From positions 1 through 46,742 of the forward strand of contig JACQXM010000056.1 in NCBI GenBank assembly GCA_016208685.1: a stretch of DNA of 46,742 nucleotides. The letters are read 5' to 3'. Of the stretch, positions 26,248-35,864 are shown in pieces (position 1 is the first letter of the stretch; each line of letters begins with the position of its first letter). Below the pieces are notes generated by a model. That model was not told the origin of the DNA. It searched no databases and saw only the letters and a program-made list of their open reading frames with translations. Source of the DNA: Planctomycetota bacterium. GTDB lineage: Bacteria > Planctomycetota > Phycisphaerae > UBA1845. The translations under genes and the position numbers were made by a program.

Positions 26248-26784
26248 CTACGAAGGTTCGACCGGCGACCGGCGGGAGAAGAGCACGAACGCGATGGCGA
26301 TCAGGGCGACGGACATGCCCATCACGATCGGCCTGGATTCCGTGTCGCAGAAGATGCGGTCGTAGGGCAGGTTCGGAAGGCAGGCGATCAATCGGGCGAT
26401 GGGGACCGGAGCGCGAAGCGGTTCGGCGACGAAGGGCGGCGCTCCGCCTTGAACATGGTCGGGGACGCGGACACTGACGGCCTGCTCGTCGGGCCGACGG
26501 AATCCCAGGTCGCGTTGCGCCAGGCGGCCGATGACGGCGGGGTCGGTCCGCAGGGCCTCGAGCAAGCGGCGCTGCCGGTCGACGGACCGTTGCAAAGCCT
26601 CCACGCGATGCTGCTCCACCTGCTCCGCATAACGCAGCGCCTCATAGGCTCGCCATTCGGGGAGCACCACGCAGGGCGTAAGCGTGGACAGTCCCATGAG
26701 AACCAGCAGCCAGAAGACGGCACGGCCCGCGGGCGGGGCTTCGCTGAAAGGTGGTTTGTCGCTGTGCCGCGCCGGCGTCGCCAT
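26248..26784 (-). CDS. FtsB/DivIC-like septum formation protein
   Basis: A 178-residue protein with a short cytoplasmic lead, a membrane helix (about 22-42, AVFWLLVLMGLSTL), then a coiled coil with heptad spacing (EQVEQHRVEALQRSVDRQRR) ending in IGRLAQRDLGFRRPDE. This is the FtsB/DivIC pattern, in which RL..RELG-like residues follow the coil. A second hydrophobic helix near the C-terminus (SVALIAIAFVLF) is unusual for FtsB. It directly follows enolase on the same strand, an arrangement common for ftsB. AAGGGG lies five bases before the ATG at 26784; an ATG at 26799 overlaps the enolase stop and is the alternative. Confidence 0.72.
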   Translation of the reverse strand: MATPARHSDKPPFSEAPPAGRAVFWLLVLMGLSTLTPCVVLPEWRAYEALRYAEQVEQHRVEALQRSVDRQRRLLEALRTDPAVIGRLAQRDLGFRRPDEQAVSVRVPDHVQGGAPPFVAEPLRAPVPIARLIACLPNLPYDRIFCDTESRPIVMGMSVALIAIAFVLFSRRSPVEPS

Positions 26785-26798
26785 CCCTGGCCCCTTCA

Positions 26799-28217
<1,419 letters not shown>

Positions 28218-28341
28218 TTATCGGTTCCCTCGCGACGATCGCTGGAGGGATTACAGGCCCACCGCGCGCCGGGCACCTTAGCCCGCTCCTCGCGGAGGGT
28301 CAAGCAACGTCACCCTGCTGTGTCGGTCGCCTCCGGGCGGC

Positions 28342-28511
28342 GGTCTATCTCAGGGGTTGGAGCGAGGGACTCGAAGGCCGTGGCAACGGCCGTGGGTCCC
28401 GCGGGCCGCCTGGGCGATGGGCGCCCGGCCGTTCGCGTGGGTTGTGGCGCTGATCGGGGGTCGTGTGGAGTCTCCTACGTTCCGCAACCACCCTTCCGCC
28501 TTCGCGCCGCG
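28342..28511. repeat. ~170 bp dispersed repeat, copy 1
   Basis: Begins GGTCTATCTCAGGGG and ends near CTTCCGCCTTCGCGCCGCG. The same sequence, with scattered substitutions, occurs at 29391-29561 in the same orientation. Shared blocks include GGGCCGCCTGGGCGA, GCGCTGATCGGGGGTCGTGT and CACCCTTCCGCC or near variants. It contains internal inverted repeats such as GGCCGTGGCAACGGCC. The repeat lies between the enolase promoter region and the antitoxin gene and encodes nothing convincing. Confidence 0.85.
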
Positions 28512-28670
28512 CGTGGCGAACCGTCGTGTTCCCCTCCTCCAGTCCACATCGTCCCCCGGCGGTTCCGCGACCGACTCGCGGGTCAACCCGTCGCTACGAG
28601 GGCTTGTTCTGGGCCGGAGCTGGGCCTATCATCACGGGTGACGCAAGCTTGGGGGCTGTGGAGCGAATGC

Positions 28671-28883
28671 ATGCGAGGCCTGAGGGTCATCAAGCAGGTA
28701 GAGCCATCCGGCGGCGTGCGACTCGATTCACTTCCATTCGCCCCGGGGGAAACCGTCGAGATACTGGTCCTCTCCTGGAATGGCAACCGCGACGACATCA
28801 ATGACCTGAGCGAATCCGGCCTGAAGTTCTGGGACAACGACGTGGACGACCGGGTTTGGAACGATGCCCTTCCGCCAGCGTGA
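28671..28883 (+). CDS. Putative antitoxin paired with a PemK/MazF-type toxin
   Basis: A 70-residue acidic protein whose 3' end overlaps the toxin gene by 20 bases, the usual layout of an antitoxin-toxin pair. The first half (VIKQVEPSGGVRLDSLPFAPGETVEI) resembles a small beta-rich DNA-binding start. The second half is rich in Asp (WNGNRDDINDL, WDNDVDDRVWND) and would wrap the toxin. GGAG lies eight bases before the ATG. I cannot name the antitoxin family; identification rests on position, size and charge. Confidence 0.62.
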   Translation: MRGLRVIKQVEPSGGVRLDSLPFAPGETVEILVLSWNGNRDDINDLSESGLKFWDNDVDDRVWNDALPPA

Positions 28884-29211
28884 TCTCCTGCTGGTGCCGG
28901 TGCCGTTCAGCGACCTGACTCATCGCAAGGTCCGCCCTGTCGTAGTGCTCTCCAACGACGCTTACAACCGCGAGGGGCCCGATGTCCTCGTCGCGGCGAT
29001 CACGTCGAACATGGCGCCACGTCCGTACACGTTGCCGCTGGATACGCCGCAGCTGGAGGAGGGCACGATGAGACGCCCGAGCCTCATCCGCAGCGACAAG
29101 CTCTTCAGCATCGATCAGTCAATCGTGTTCGGTCGGTTCGGACGCGTGCATGTCGAGACACTGGTTCGCATCGGCGAGGAGATCCGCGCGTTGCTGGCGG
29201 CGGGCATGTAG
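28864..29211 (+). CDS. Type II toxin, PemK/MazF family endoribonuclease
   Basis: A 115-residue protein with the MazF/PemK fold markers: QRDLLLVPVPFSDLTHRKVRP at the N-terminus (the usual GD/W..PFP..Q pattern in a variant form), RPVVVLSNDAYN, the central strand DVLVAAITSN, and PSLIRSDKLFSID with the conserved Arg-x-Asp. Such toxins cut mRNA at short motifs unless bound by the antitoxin. It overlaps the antitoxin gene and the pair is bracketed by two copies of a long repeat, which suggests movement as a unit. Substrate sequence cannot be predicted. Confidence 0.82.
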   Translation: MPFRQRDLLLVPVPFSDLTHRKVRPVVVLSNDAYNREGPDVLVAAITSNMAPRPYTLPLDTPQLEEGTMRRPSLIRSDKLFSIDQSIVFGRFGRVHVETLVRIGEEIRALLAAGM

Positions 29212-29390
29212 GTCCGCCAATCGCCGCAAACTCGACGGCCTACCGACCCGCCGCGCGAGCGCTGTGGGAACCGACGACCGCGGTACCGCGGGCGCGCGTG
29301 ATCGGTACCGCGAGTGCCAGGGATCGGGAGCGTCCGCGGTCCCCTGGGCATCGGCCCTATGAGCGGCGGTTCGGCCGCGCTACGGGAGGA

Positions 29391-29561
29391 GGTCTGATTC
29401 AGGGGCCGGAGCTAGGGACTCAAAGGCCGCGGCAAGGGCCGTGGGCCCTGCGGGCCGCCTGGGCGACGGGCACCCGGCCGCCCGCGTGGGTTGCGGCGCT
29501 GATCGGGGGTCGTGTGGTGTTTTCCACGTCCCGCGTTCACCCTTCCGCCTCCGCGCCGCGC
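29391..29561. repeat. ~170 bp dispersed repeat, copy 2
   Basis: Second copy of the element at 28342-28511, same orientation, about 1.05 kb downstream. It starts GGTCTGATTCAGGGG and ends at CCTCCGCGCCGCG. The last 25 bases lie inside the coding end of endonuclease IV, so the final residues of that protein (about RGAEAEG) are supplied by repeat sequence. The toxin-antitoxin pair lies between the two copies. Confidence 0.85.
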
Positions 29562-30481
29562 GGCGCCAGCAGCTTGCGGAGGCGCTGGAGGTTTACCCGG
29601 TCCAGGTCCGTGCCCCGGCCGTCGACGCCCTTGGGCGTCTCCAGGATCATGGGGATGCCCGCCCAGCGGCGGTCGTTTACGAAGTTAGCGAAACCTCGCC
29701 TGCCCACGGCGCCCTTGCCGATGTGTTCGTGGCGATCCACGCGGCTGCCGAGCGGTTTCTTCGAGTCGTTGACGTGGATGCAGCGGACGTGCGCCAGGCC
29801 GATAATCGTCGCCAGCTCCTGCATGACCGCGGCGTAGGCGCCGGGCGTGCGGATGTCGTACCCCGCGGCCAGCAGGTGGCAGGTGTCCAGGCATACGCCC
29901 ACGCGCTCCGGTGACACCAGTGCGTCACGAATGGCGGCGAGCTGCTCGAAGCGCCAGCCGACGCTCGTGCCCTGCCCGGCGGTGGTTTCCAGCAGGATGA
30001 ACGTGCGCTGCCCCGCCGTGCGCCGCGTCACTTCGTTAAGAGACTTTGCGATCCGCGCGATCCCCTGCTGCATCGTGCCCTCCAGATGCGCCCCGGGATG
30101 GAAGATGAGCGCGGCCACCCCCAGGGCCTCGCAGCGCTCCAGTTCGTCGGCCAGAGCCGCGACGCTGGCGTCGCGGACGAAGCGGCGAGGTGCGGCGAGG
30201 TTGAGCAGGTAGCTGGCGTGGGCCACGATTGGTGCCAGCCCCGTGTCTCTCGCGGCCCGGCGGAATCGCGCGAGGTGTTCGGGCGCGAGCGGCGGCGCTT
30301 GCCAGCGGCGCTGGTTCCTGACGAAGATCTGAAGGCAGTCGCAGCCTACGCGCACGCCGGCAGCGAAAGCGTTCTCGAATCCGCCGGCCACCGACAGGTG
30401 CGCCCCGAAAAGTGGCCGGGCGGTTTTGGGAAGGCCCGGCTTGGCGGAATCGGCACGGTTGGCTGTAAGATCATGTTTCAT
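29537..30481 (-). CDS. nfo: Endonuclease IV (AP endonuclease)
   Basis: A 314-residue zinc-dependent DNA repair nuclease that cuts 5' of abasic sites. Family motifs are present: GAHLSVAGGFENAF, IFVRNQRRW, AHASYLLNLA, LIFHPGAH, ILLETTAGQGTSVG, VCLDTCHLLAAGYDI, HVNDSKKPLGSRVDRHEHIGKG and ILETPKG. The metal-binding His, Glu and Asp residues are all retained. An N-terminal extension of about 25 residues precedes the domain. The C-terminus ends inside a dispersed repeat. It is divergent from the 23S rRNA unit, whose promoter lies just upstream. Confidence 0.95.
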   Translation of the reverse strand: MKHDLTANRADSAKPGLPKTARPLFGAHLSVAGGFENAFAAGVRVGCDCLQIFVRNQRRWQAPPLAPEHLARFRRAARDTGLAPIVAHASYLLNLAAPRRFVRDASVAALADELERCEALGVAALIFHPGAHLEGTMQQGIARIAKSLNEVTRRTAGQRTFILLETTAGQGTSVGWRFEQLAAIRDALVSPERVGVCLDTCHLLAAGYDIRTPGAYAAVMQELATIIGLAHVRCIHVNDSKKPLGSRVDRHEHIGKGAVGRRGFANFVNDRRWAGIPMILETPKGVDGRGTDLDRVNLQRLRKLLAPRGAEAEG

Positions 30482-30555
30482 AACAGGTTACGTTCTGTTC
30501 TTCCACCCCGGGGCCAGCCCACCGGCGGCCACGGAAAAATCTGGGCGTCCACCTG

Positions 30556-30583
30556 TTGACGCCCCTTCCGGAGCTGTTAGTCT
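30556..30583 (+). promoter_or_regulatory. Sigma-70-type promoter of the 23S rRNA unit
   Basis: TTGACG (30556-30561) and TAGTCT (30578-30583), 16 bases apart, lie about 50 bases before the boxA and 330 before the mature 23S 5' end. The -35 is near consensus; the -10 matches three of six positions. It is the best candidate between the divergent nfo gene and the rRNA. Confidence 0.55.
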
Positions 30584-30633
30584 ACGTGGCTCAGCCTGCC
30601 GGCGGCACACGTCGCGGACAAGGCTGAAAAGTG

Positions 30634-30646
30634 TGCTCTTTGACAA
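30634..30646 (+). promoter_or_regulatory. boxA antitermination site in the 23S leader
   Basis: TGCTCTTTGACAA differs at one base from the E. coli rrn boxA (TGCTCTTTAACAA), to which NusB-S10 and other antitermination factors bind. Its position in the leader shows that the 23S gene is transcribed as its own antiterminated unit. Most of the site also falls in the processing stem described at 30635-30662. Confidence 0.8.
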
Positions 30647-30746
30647 TTGAAGAAGCGGACGCAAGGTCCGTCGGAAGCGTCGCCGGTTGCTTCGGCAAGC
30701 GGCGTGCGGTTGCGACGGGCCGGAAGGTATTGTGGATCGAACACAC
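30635..30746 (+). other. Left half of the 23S precursor processing stem
   Basis: Leader segment 30635-30662 is complementary at 26 of 28 positions to tail segment 34803-34830, and leader segment 30732-30746 is complementary to 34773-34786 with one bulged base. Together with the end pairing of the mature rRNA (GTGGTCAAG near 30912 with CTTGACCAC near 34727) this brings the two ends of the precursor together, as in the RNase III stems of other bacteria. Confidence 0.78.
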
Positions 30747-31104
30747 ACCGATTCCAAGGGGTCGGTACGGTCGGTTCCCGTGAGGGGCTCGGCCGTTTCC
30801 GGCTCAGAGGAATCTCCAGCGCTGGAAGGTCGGCTTGACACGTTTGGATGCTGCGAGCCTGGGTCGGCGGGGCGAGAGTCCCGCGGGCCTGGGGGAACAG
30901 CCCCTCATGAATGTGGTCAAGCTACTAAGAGTGCATGGGGGATGCCTAGGCGTCGAGAGGCGATGAAGGACGTGGTAGGCTGCGATAAGCCTCGGGGAGC
31001 TGTCAAGCGAGCTTTGATCCGGGGATCTCCGAATCGGGAAACCGGGCGTCACTGGGCAACCAGATGGCGTCACCTGCGGGTGAATGTATAGTCCGCATGG
31101 AGCT

Positions 31105-31140
<36 letters not shown>

Positions 31141-32149
31141 AAGGAAATCAACCGAGACTCCGTCAGTAGCGGCGAGCGAAGGCGGATATAGCCCAAACCG
31201 TGGTGCTTGCACCGCGGGGTTGCGGGCCCTCAAGGAGTTACAAAGGCGTTGTTAGCGGAAGGGTCTGGAAAGGCCCGACATAGAGGGTGACATCCCCGTA
31301 CGCGAAAGCAACTGCCCTCCTTTGCGAGGTGTCCCAGAGTAGCGTAGAGCTCGTGGAACTCTGCGTGAAGCCGGGGGGCCCACCCTCCAAGGCTAAGTAC
31401 TCCTCGACGACCGATAGTGTACAAGTAGGGCGACTGAATGGTGAAAAGAACCCCTTTCAGGGGAGTTAAAAGAACCTGAAACCATGCACTTACAAGCTGT
31501 GGGAGCACGATTTGACGGCTTGCCGTCAGCGTGTGACCGCGTGCCTTTTGCATAATGAACCGGCGAGTCAAGGTCTGTAGCCAGGTTAATCCGTTCCGCG
31601 GAGGAGCCGTAGCGAAAGCGAGTCTGAATAGGGCGACATAGTTGCAGGCTTTGGACCCGAAACCAAGTGATCTACCCATGGCCAGGGTGAAGCTACCGTA
31701 AAAGGTGGCGGAGGCCCGAACCCGTTAACGTTGAAAAGTTATGGGATGAGCTGTGGGGAGGAGTAAAAGTCTAATCAAACTTGGAGATATCTGGTTCTCC
31801 CCGAAATAGCTTTTGGGCTAGCCTCGGGAAACTACATAGTGGGGGTAGAGCTACTGAATGAGACGAGGGCCCTGCCCGGGTACCTCCCTCAACCAAACTC
31901 CGAATACCACTATGACTATCCCGGGAGTCAGTCTACGAGGGATAACCTTCGTGGACAAAAGGGAAACAACCCGGACCGTCGGCTAAGGTCCCCAATCCAT
32001 GCTAAGTGCGTAAGGAAGTCCTTGTTCTATGACAGCGAGGATGTTGGCTTAGAAGCAGCCACCATTTAAAAAGTGCGTAATAGCTTACTCATCGAGAACT
32101 TGGGCGCCGATAATGAACGGGACTTAAGCATGGTACCGAAGCCGCGGGT

Positions 32150-32599
32150 TCTAGAGACTAGAAACTAGACACTTGAAACTAGAAGGCTGTACATGCCGTT
32201 CCACAATCTGGACGTCTACAGGAAAGCGTACGAATTATCGCTTGCCGTGCACCGCAGGTCGCTGGCGTTTCCGGTGATGGAGCAGCGGGAGCTGGCCTCG
32301 CAGTTGCGGCGGGCGACGAAGTCGATCTGTGCGAACCTGGCGGAAGGAATGGGGAGGCAGATGTCTCCCGCCGACGTGGTTCGCTTCGTGCGCAGCGCCT
32401 TGGGTTCCTGCGACGAGACGCGCATCTGGTTGGAGTATGCCCGAGATTTGGGATATCTCGATTCGGATGAGTTTCGTGTCATGCACGAAGGCTACTGTGA
32501 GGTCGGACGGATGTTGAATGGCCTGTTGAAGAGCTGGCGGGCGCGTGGCGAGGCGCGCCGCGGCGTCTAGTTTCGAGTTTCCAGTTTCTAGTCTCTAGA
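32150..32599 (+). other. Intervening sequence (IVS) in helix 45 of 23S rRNA
   Basis: The rRNA sequence ACCGAAGCCGCGG is interrupted and resumes at GCGGTAGGGGAGCGTT, which places the insertion in helix 45 (about E. coli 1170), a known IVS site. The ends are inverted repeats of 34 nt (32150-32183 and 32566-32599), 31 of 34 complementary, built from TCTAGAGACTAGAAACT. Known IVSs of this type are cut out by RNase III without religation, leaving a fragmented 23S. It carries an S23 gene. Confidence 0.9.
32193..32570 (+). CDS. S23/four-helix-bundle protein encoded in the 23S IVS
   Basis: A 125-residue member of the S23 ribosomal/IVS-encoded four-helix-bundle family. It begins with the typical HNLDVYRKAYELSLAVHR, continues ELASQLRRATKSICANLAEG (the family's RA..SI..NiaEG pattern) and ends in helices with ALGSCDETRIWLEYARDLGY. 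AAGG lies about seven bases before the ATG, so it can be translated despite lying in an rRNA gene. The stop codon TAG (32568-32570) lies inside the right inverted-repeat arm. The protein's role is unknown in the family; it may bind rRNA or assist IVS spread or processing. Confidence 0.9.
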   Translation: MPFHNLDVYRKAYELSLAVHRRSLAFPVMEQRELASQLRRATKSICANLAEGMGRQMSPADVVRFVRSALGSCDETRIWLEYARDLGYLDSDEFRVMHEGYCEVGRMLNGLLKSWRARGEARRGV

Positions 32600-33289
32600 G
32601 CGGTAGGGGAGCGTTGATAGGCAGATACAGGCCGTACCGAAAGGAGCGGTGGCGGGCCTATCAAGTGATTATGCCGGTATGAGTAACGATAAAGAAGGTG
32701 AAAATCCTTCTCGCCGTAAACCTAAGGGTTCCTGGGGAAGGGAAATCCGCCCAGGGTTAGGCGGAACCTAAGACGAGGCTGAAAGGCGTAGTCGATGGAC
32801 AGCAGGTTAATATTCCTGCCCTCCGTTGTGCGATCAAACCGCGGTGCGTCTTCTTTTATCGCAGCCCACGAGACGAAGTGAGGGTTGCCCGCCTCACGGC
32901 GGGTCGAGGCCGATTTGTTGCCGAAGTGCGAGTCGAGGAGACCAAGAAAAGCCGCGGGGGCAAACAGCGGATCCGTACTAAAACTGACACAGGTAGGTGA
33001 GGCGCGTAGCCTAAGGCGCTCGAGAGAACGGTCCTTAAGGAACTAGGCAATTTGACCCCGTAACTTCGGGAAAAGGGGTCCCTATCCCGACTCGTCGGGA
33101 AGGGCGCAGAGAATCGGCACTGGCGACTGTTTATCAAAAACACAGGTCTCTGCCAACACGTACAGTGGACGTATAGAGACTGACGCCTGCTCGGTGCGGG
33201 AATGTTAAGGAAGGCGGTCAGGGGGCAACCCCGAAGCTGGCAACCGAAGCACCCGTAAACGGCGGCCCTAACTATGAGGGTCCTAAGGT

Positions 33290-33765
33290 GGAAACTGGAG
33301 ACTGGAGACTAGAAACTAGGCTCCAGTAGAGAGTCTCCAGACTGCCCCGTACGGCGGTAACGCCGTATGAGCATTCGGCTATATGCTGGGACATCCGAGA
33401 ATCCGGCGGTAGTGATGCACATCACTGACAATCCGACCGGTGCGGACAATCAGCAGGAAAGACCGCAACGTTGGCAACGTGACCCCTGGGAGTTCATGCG
33501 AGCCCCTAAGGGCTCGAAGTAACCCATGAAGGCAAAGAAAACCGATGTTGCCTGACTCCCAGGCACGTTTGACCGCAGGCGCGGTATCCTCAGAGACTAT
33601 ATGCCGAACTCCGTGAAGAACGGAAGAAGATATAGTCCGAGCTGCATGGCGACATGCAGAGGTCGGCGGAAACGACCGACCCCGCTGTGTGCGAAGCAAT
33701 GATTCTAGTTTCTAGTCTCTAGTTACTGGTTTCTGTTGTTGCGAGCGCAGCGAGTAACAACGCTG
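33290..33765 (+). other. Group I intron-like insertion in 23S rRNA, enclosed by IVS-type arms
   Basis: It splits CCTAAGGT from AGCGAAATTCC, the site matching E. coli ~1931, where group I introns are known in other bacteria. The preceding exon base is T and the last inserted base G, as group I splicing requires. Core elements are present: GACAATCAGCAGGAAAGACC (Q-like), CTCAGAGACTATATG (R-like) and AAGATATAGTCC (S-like), the last two forming P7. There is no homing-endonuclease gene. Arms at 33291-33319 and 33705-33733 can pair at 28 of 29 positions counting G-U, and repeat the IVS arm sequence. I found no clear guide sequence for P1, so self-splicing is uncertain. Confidence 0.8.
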
Positions 33766-34371
33766 AGCGAAATTCCTTGTCGGGTAAGTTCCGACGCGCA
33801 TGAATGGCGTAACGACTGGTGCACTGTCTCAAGGACCGACTCGGTGAAATTGTACTTGTGGTGAAGATACCACATACCCGCGGCAAGACGGAAAGACCCC
33901 GTGAACCTTTACTGTAGCCTGATATTGGTTGTAGACATCGCATGCGTAGGATAGGTGGGAGGCGACGATCCGGCTGTTCCGGCAGTCGGGGAGCCACCGT
34001 TGAAATACCACCCTTGTGCTGTTTATTCCCTAACTCCGACCCGTGAAGCCGGGCGGAGGACAGTGTTAGGTGGGCAGTTTGACTGGGGCGGTCTCCTCCT
34101 AAAGAGTAACGGAGGAGTGCAAAGGTCGGCTCAACGCGGTTGGCAATCGCGTGGCGAGTGTAAAGGCATAAGCCGGCTTAACTGCGAGATAGACCCATCA
34201 AGCAGGTACGAAAGTAGGCCTTAGTGATCCGGTAATCCCGTGTGGAAGGGTTATCGCTCATCGGACAAAAGGTACTCCGGGGATAACAGGCTGATGACTC
34301 CCGAGCGTTCATAGCGGCGGAGTCGTTTGGCACCTCGATGTCGGCCCATCACATCCTGGGGGTGAAGGCGC

Positions 34372-34427
<56 letters not shown>

Positions 34428-34772
34428 GCGCGAGCCAGGTCGGTCCCTATCTGCCGTGGGCGCACGAGACTTGAGAGGATGTCTCCTTAGTACGAGAGGA
34501 TTAGGAGGCACGTGCCTCTGGTGTACCAGCTGTCCCGCCCGGGGCATCGCTGGGTAGCTAAGCACGGAAAGGATAACCGCTGAATGCATCTAAGCGGGAA
34601 GCCCCCCTCGAGATAAGGTCTCGATTCCCCTTCGGGGGATGAAGGCCCCTGGAAGACTACCAGGTCGATAGGCGGGAGGTGTAAGCACCGAGAGGTGTGT
34701 AGCTGACCCGTACTAATGGCCAACTGCTTGACCACTTTCATGAGCGGCTGTTGCAAGCCGCCTTCCAAACGC

Positions 34773-34830
34773 GTGTGTTCGATCACCCGCAAGTACGTTC
34801 CCGCGTCCGCTTCTTCAATCGCCAAAGAGC
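34773..34830 (+). other. Right half of the 23S precursor processing stem
   Basis: Segments 34773-34786 and 34803-34830 pair with the leader (see the left half at 30635-30746). The second segment, GCGTCCGCTTCTTCAATCGC onward, is the complement of the leader region that includes boxA. The ~100 bases between the rRNA end and the terminator are filled by this structure, leaving no room for a 5S gene. Confidence 0.76.
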
Positions 34831-34839
34831 CTCGATTCC

Positions 34840-34875
34840 GACGCCGTGGCCTCTGGCCTGCGGCGTCTTTTTTTT
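34840..34875 (+). terminator. Intrinsic terminator of the 23S unit
   Basis: A GACGCCG/CGGCGTC stem of seven GC-rich pairs with a 14-base loop is followed immediately by eight T residues. It closes the 23S transcript right after the processing stem. Confidence 0.9.
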
Positions 34876-34965
34876 CGCGCTGCCCATCCCTCGGTGCTGC
34901 CTGTCTCTCGGCGTCGAACGGCGGTGGGCCAGGGCGAGAAAACCGGGAATTGGTTCCGCTGACGC

Positions 34966-34994
34966 TTGACATGACGACGACAGGCGGGTAGGGT
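34966..34994 (+). promoter_or_regulatory. Sigma-70-type promoter before the decayed gene
   Basis: TTGACA (34966-34971), 17 bases, then TAGGGT (34989-34994). The -35 is perfect and the spacing ideal; the -10 is weak. It points at the gene relic starting at 35016 and may now drive the two small genes after it. Confidence 0.5.
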
Positions 34995-35015
34995 TCGGTT
35001 CATGGAATAGCTGAG

Positions 35016-35438
35016 ATGATGGCGACTCGCTTCATCCCGCACGTCGGCGACCGATTCAGATCTCGGCTCGCGCTGAACCCACGGCCTTGATCGAAGCCAA
35101 CCCGCAGGCATGTGGCAGCGGGGCTTCGCCTGGGCGGCTGTGTCAAGGGCCGGCGCTTCGGCCACACGGTCGACTTTGCCGACGAGGGCACGCCCAGGGC
35201 GAGAACGCAAGCCTGCGGGCGTGTGTGGGGCGGGGAAACGTGGATGAAGATGGGCTCGAAGTCGCTTGTCGATCGGAGCGAGTTGAGGTTCGAGGCCGCC
35301 GATACCCGAAGCCGCTACACCCTCGACTACCCCGGCAGTGGAGGCGCCAAGCCGGGCTACAACATGCCCCGCTGGGTCAACACCAGCGGCGAAACCGGGG
35401 CGTGGAGCGAGACGGCGACGGCGACAATCGGGGCGTGA
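35016..35438 (+). pseudogene. Relic of a gene ending in a fibronectin-III-like domain
   Basis: An ATG at 35016 starts a frame (MATRFIPHVGDRFRSRL) that stops after about 26 codons. A different frame then carries KMGSKSLVDRSELRFEAADT and, to the stop at 35438, RYTLDYPGSGG and NMPRWVNTSGETGAWSETAT. The last part resembles the C-terminal strands of FN3-like domains found at the ends of short hypothetical proteins in planctomycetes and verrucomicrobia, where the N-terminus is also of the type IPR..A. The middle appears lost or shifted. A short intact protein from ATG 35244 (64 residues) is the alternative. Confidence 0.5.
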
Positions 35439-35465
35439 ACCACCACCATTTGGGAGATCAGAGGA

Positions 35466-35804
35466 ATGGCAGAGCAGATCATCTTCGAGCAGGGGGGGAC
35501 GAAGGTTACGTCGGCGCGGGTCGTGATCGGACCGCAGACTTACGCGCTGGGAGGAATTACGTCCGTCCAGGCGCGGGAGATCCCGCCAAGTCGCAAAGGC
35601 CCGATAATATTAATGATCGTCGGCTTTCCGTTTTTCTTCATCGGCACAATCATCGGCATCATTTGGCTCATCAGGCAGAAGACGACCTACGCCGTGTTGC
35701 TCGTCTCCGCGGCCGGAGAGCAGGAGGCGCTGACAAGCAAAGACAAAGCACTGATTGCCCAGATCGTGAACGCCATCAACGAGGCGATCATCGCGCGCGG
35801 CTAG
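35466..35804 (+). CDS. DUF6232-like small membrane protein
   Basis: A 112-residue protein. The beta-rich start (IIFEQGGTKVTSARVVIGPQ, then TYALGGITSVQ) is followed by two closely spaced membrane helices (IILMIVGFPFFFIGTIIGIIW) and a C-terminal segment ending ALIAQIVNAINEAI. This resembles the DUF6232 family, whose function is unknown. GGAG lies nine bases before the ATG. It lies behind the gene relic and before a second membrane protein on the same strand. Base composition is less GC-rich than the neighbours, in keeping with an accessory region. Confidence 0.75.
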   Translation: MAEQIIFEQGGTKVTSARVVIGPQTYALGGITSVQAREIPPSRKGPIILMIVGFPFFFIGTIIGIIWLIRQKTTYAVLLVSAAGEQEALTSKDKALIAQIVNAINEAIIARG

Positions 35805-35864
35805 GGGCGCTCTGCCAGAGCGGCGAGTCGCGAAACTGTGCCAAGGCGCGGAGCGCACCTGCAC

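Noticed and set aside
33379..33699. Homing endonuclease gene inside the group I-like insertion.
   Set aside because: The only frame of note is 106 residues on the wrong strand, with no LAGLIDADG, GIY-YIG or HNH motif.
34736..34840. 5S rRNA after the 23S gene.
   Set aside because: The stretch is accounted for by the complement of the leader and contains none of the conserved 5S segments such as CCGAACTCGGAAG-type loops.
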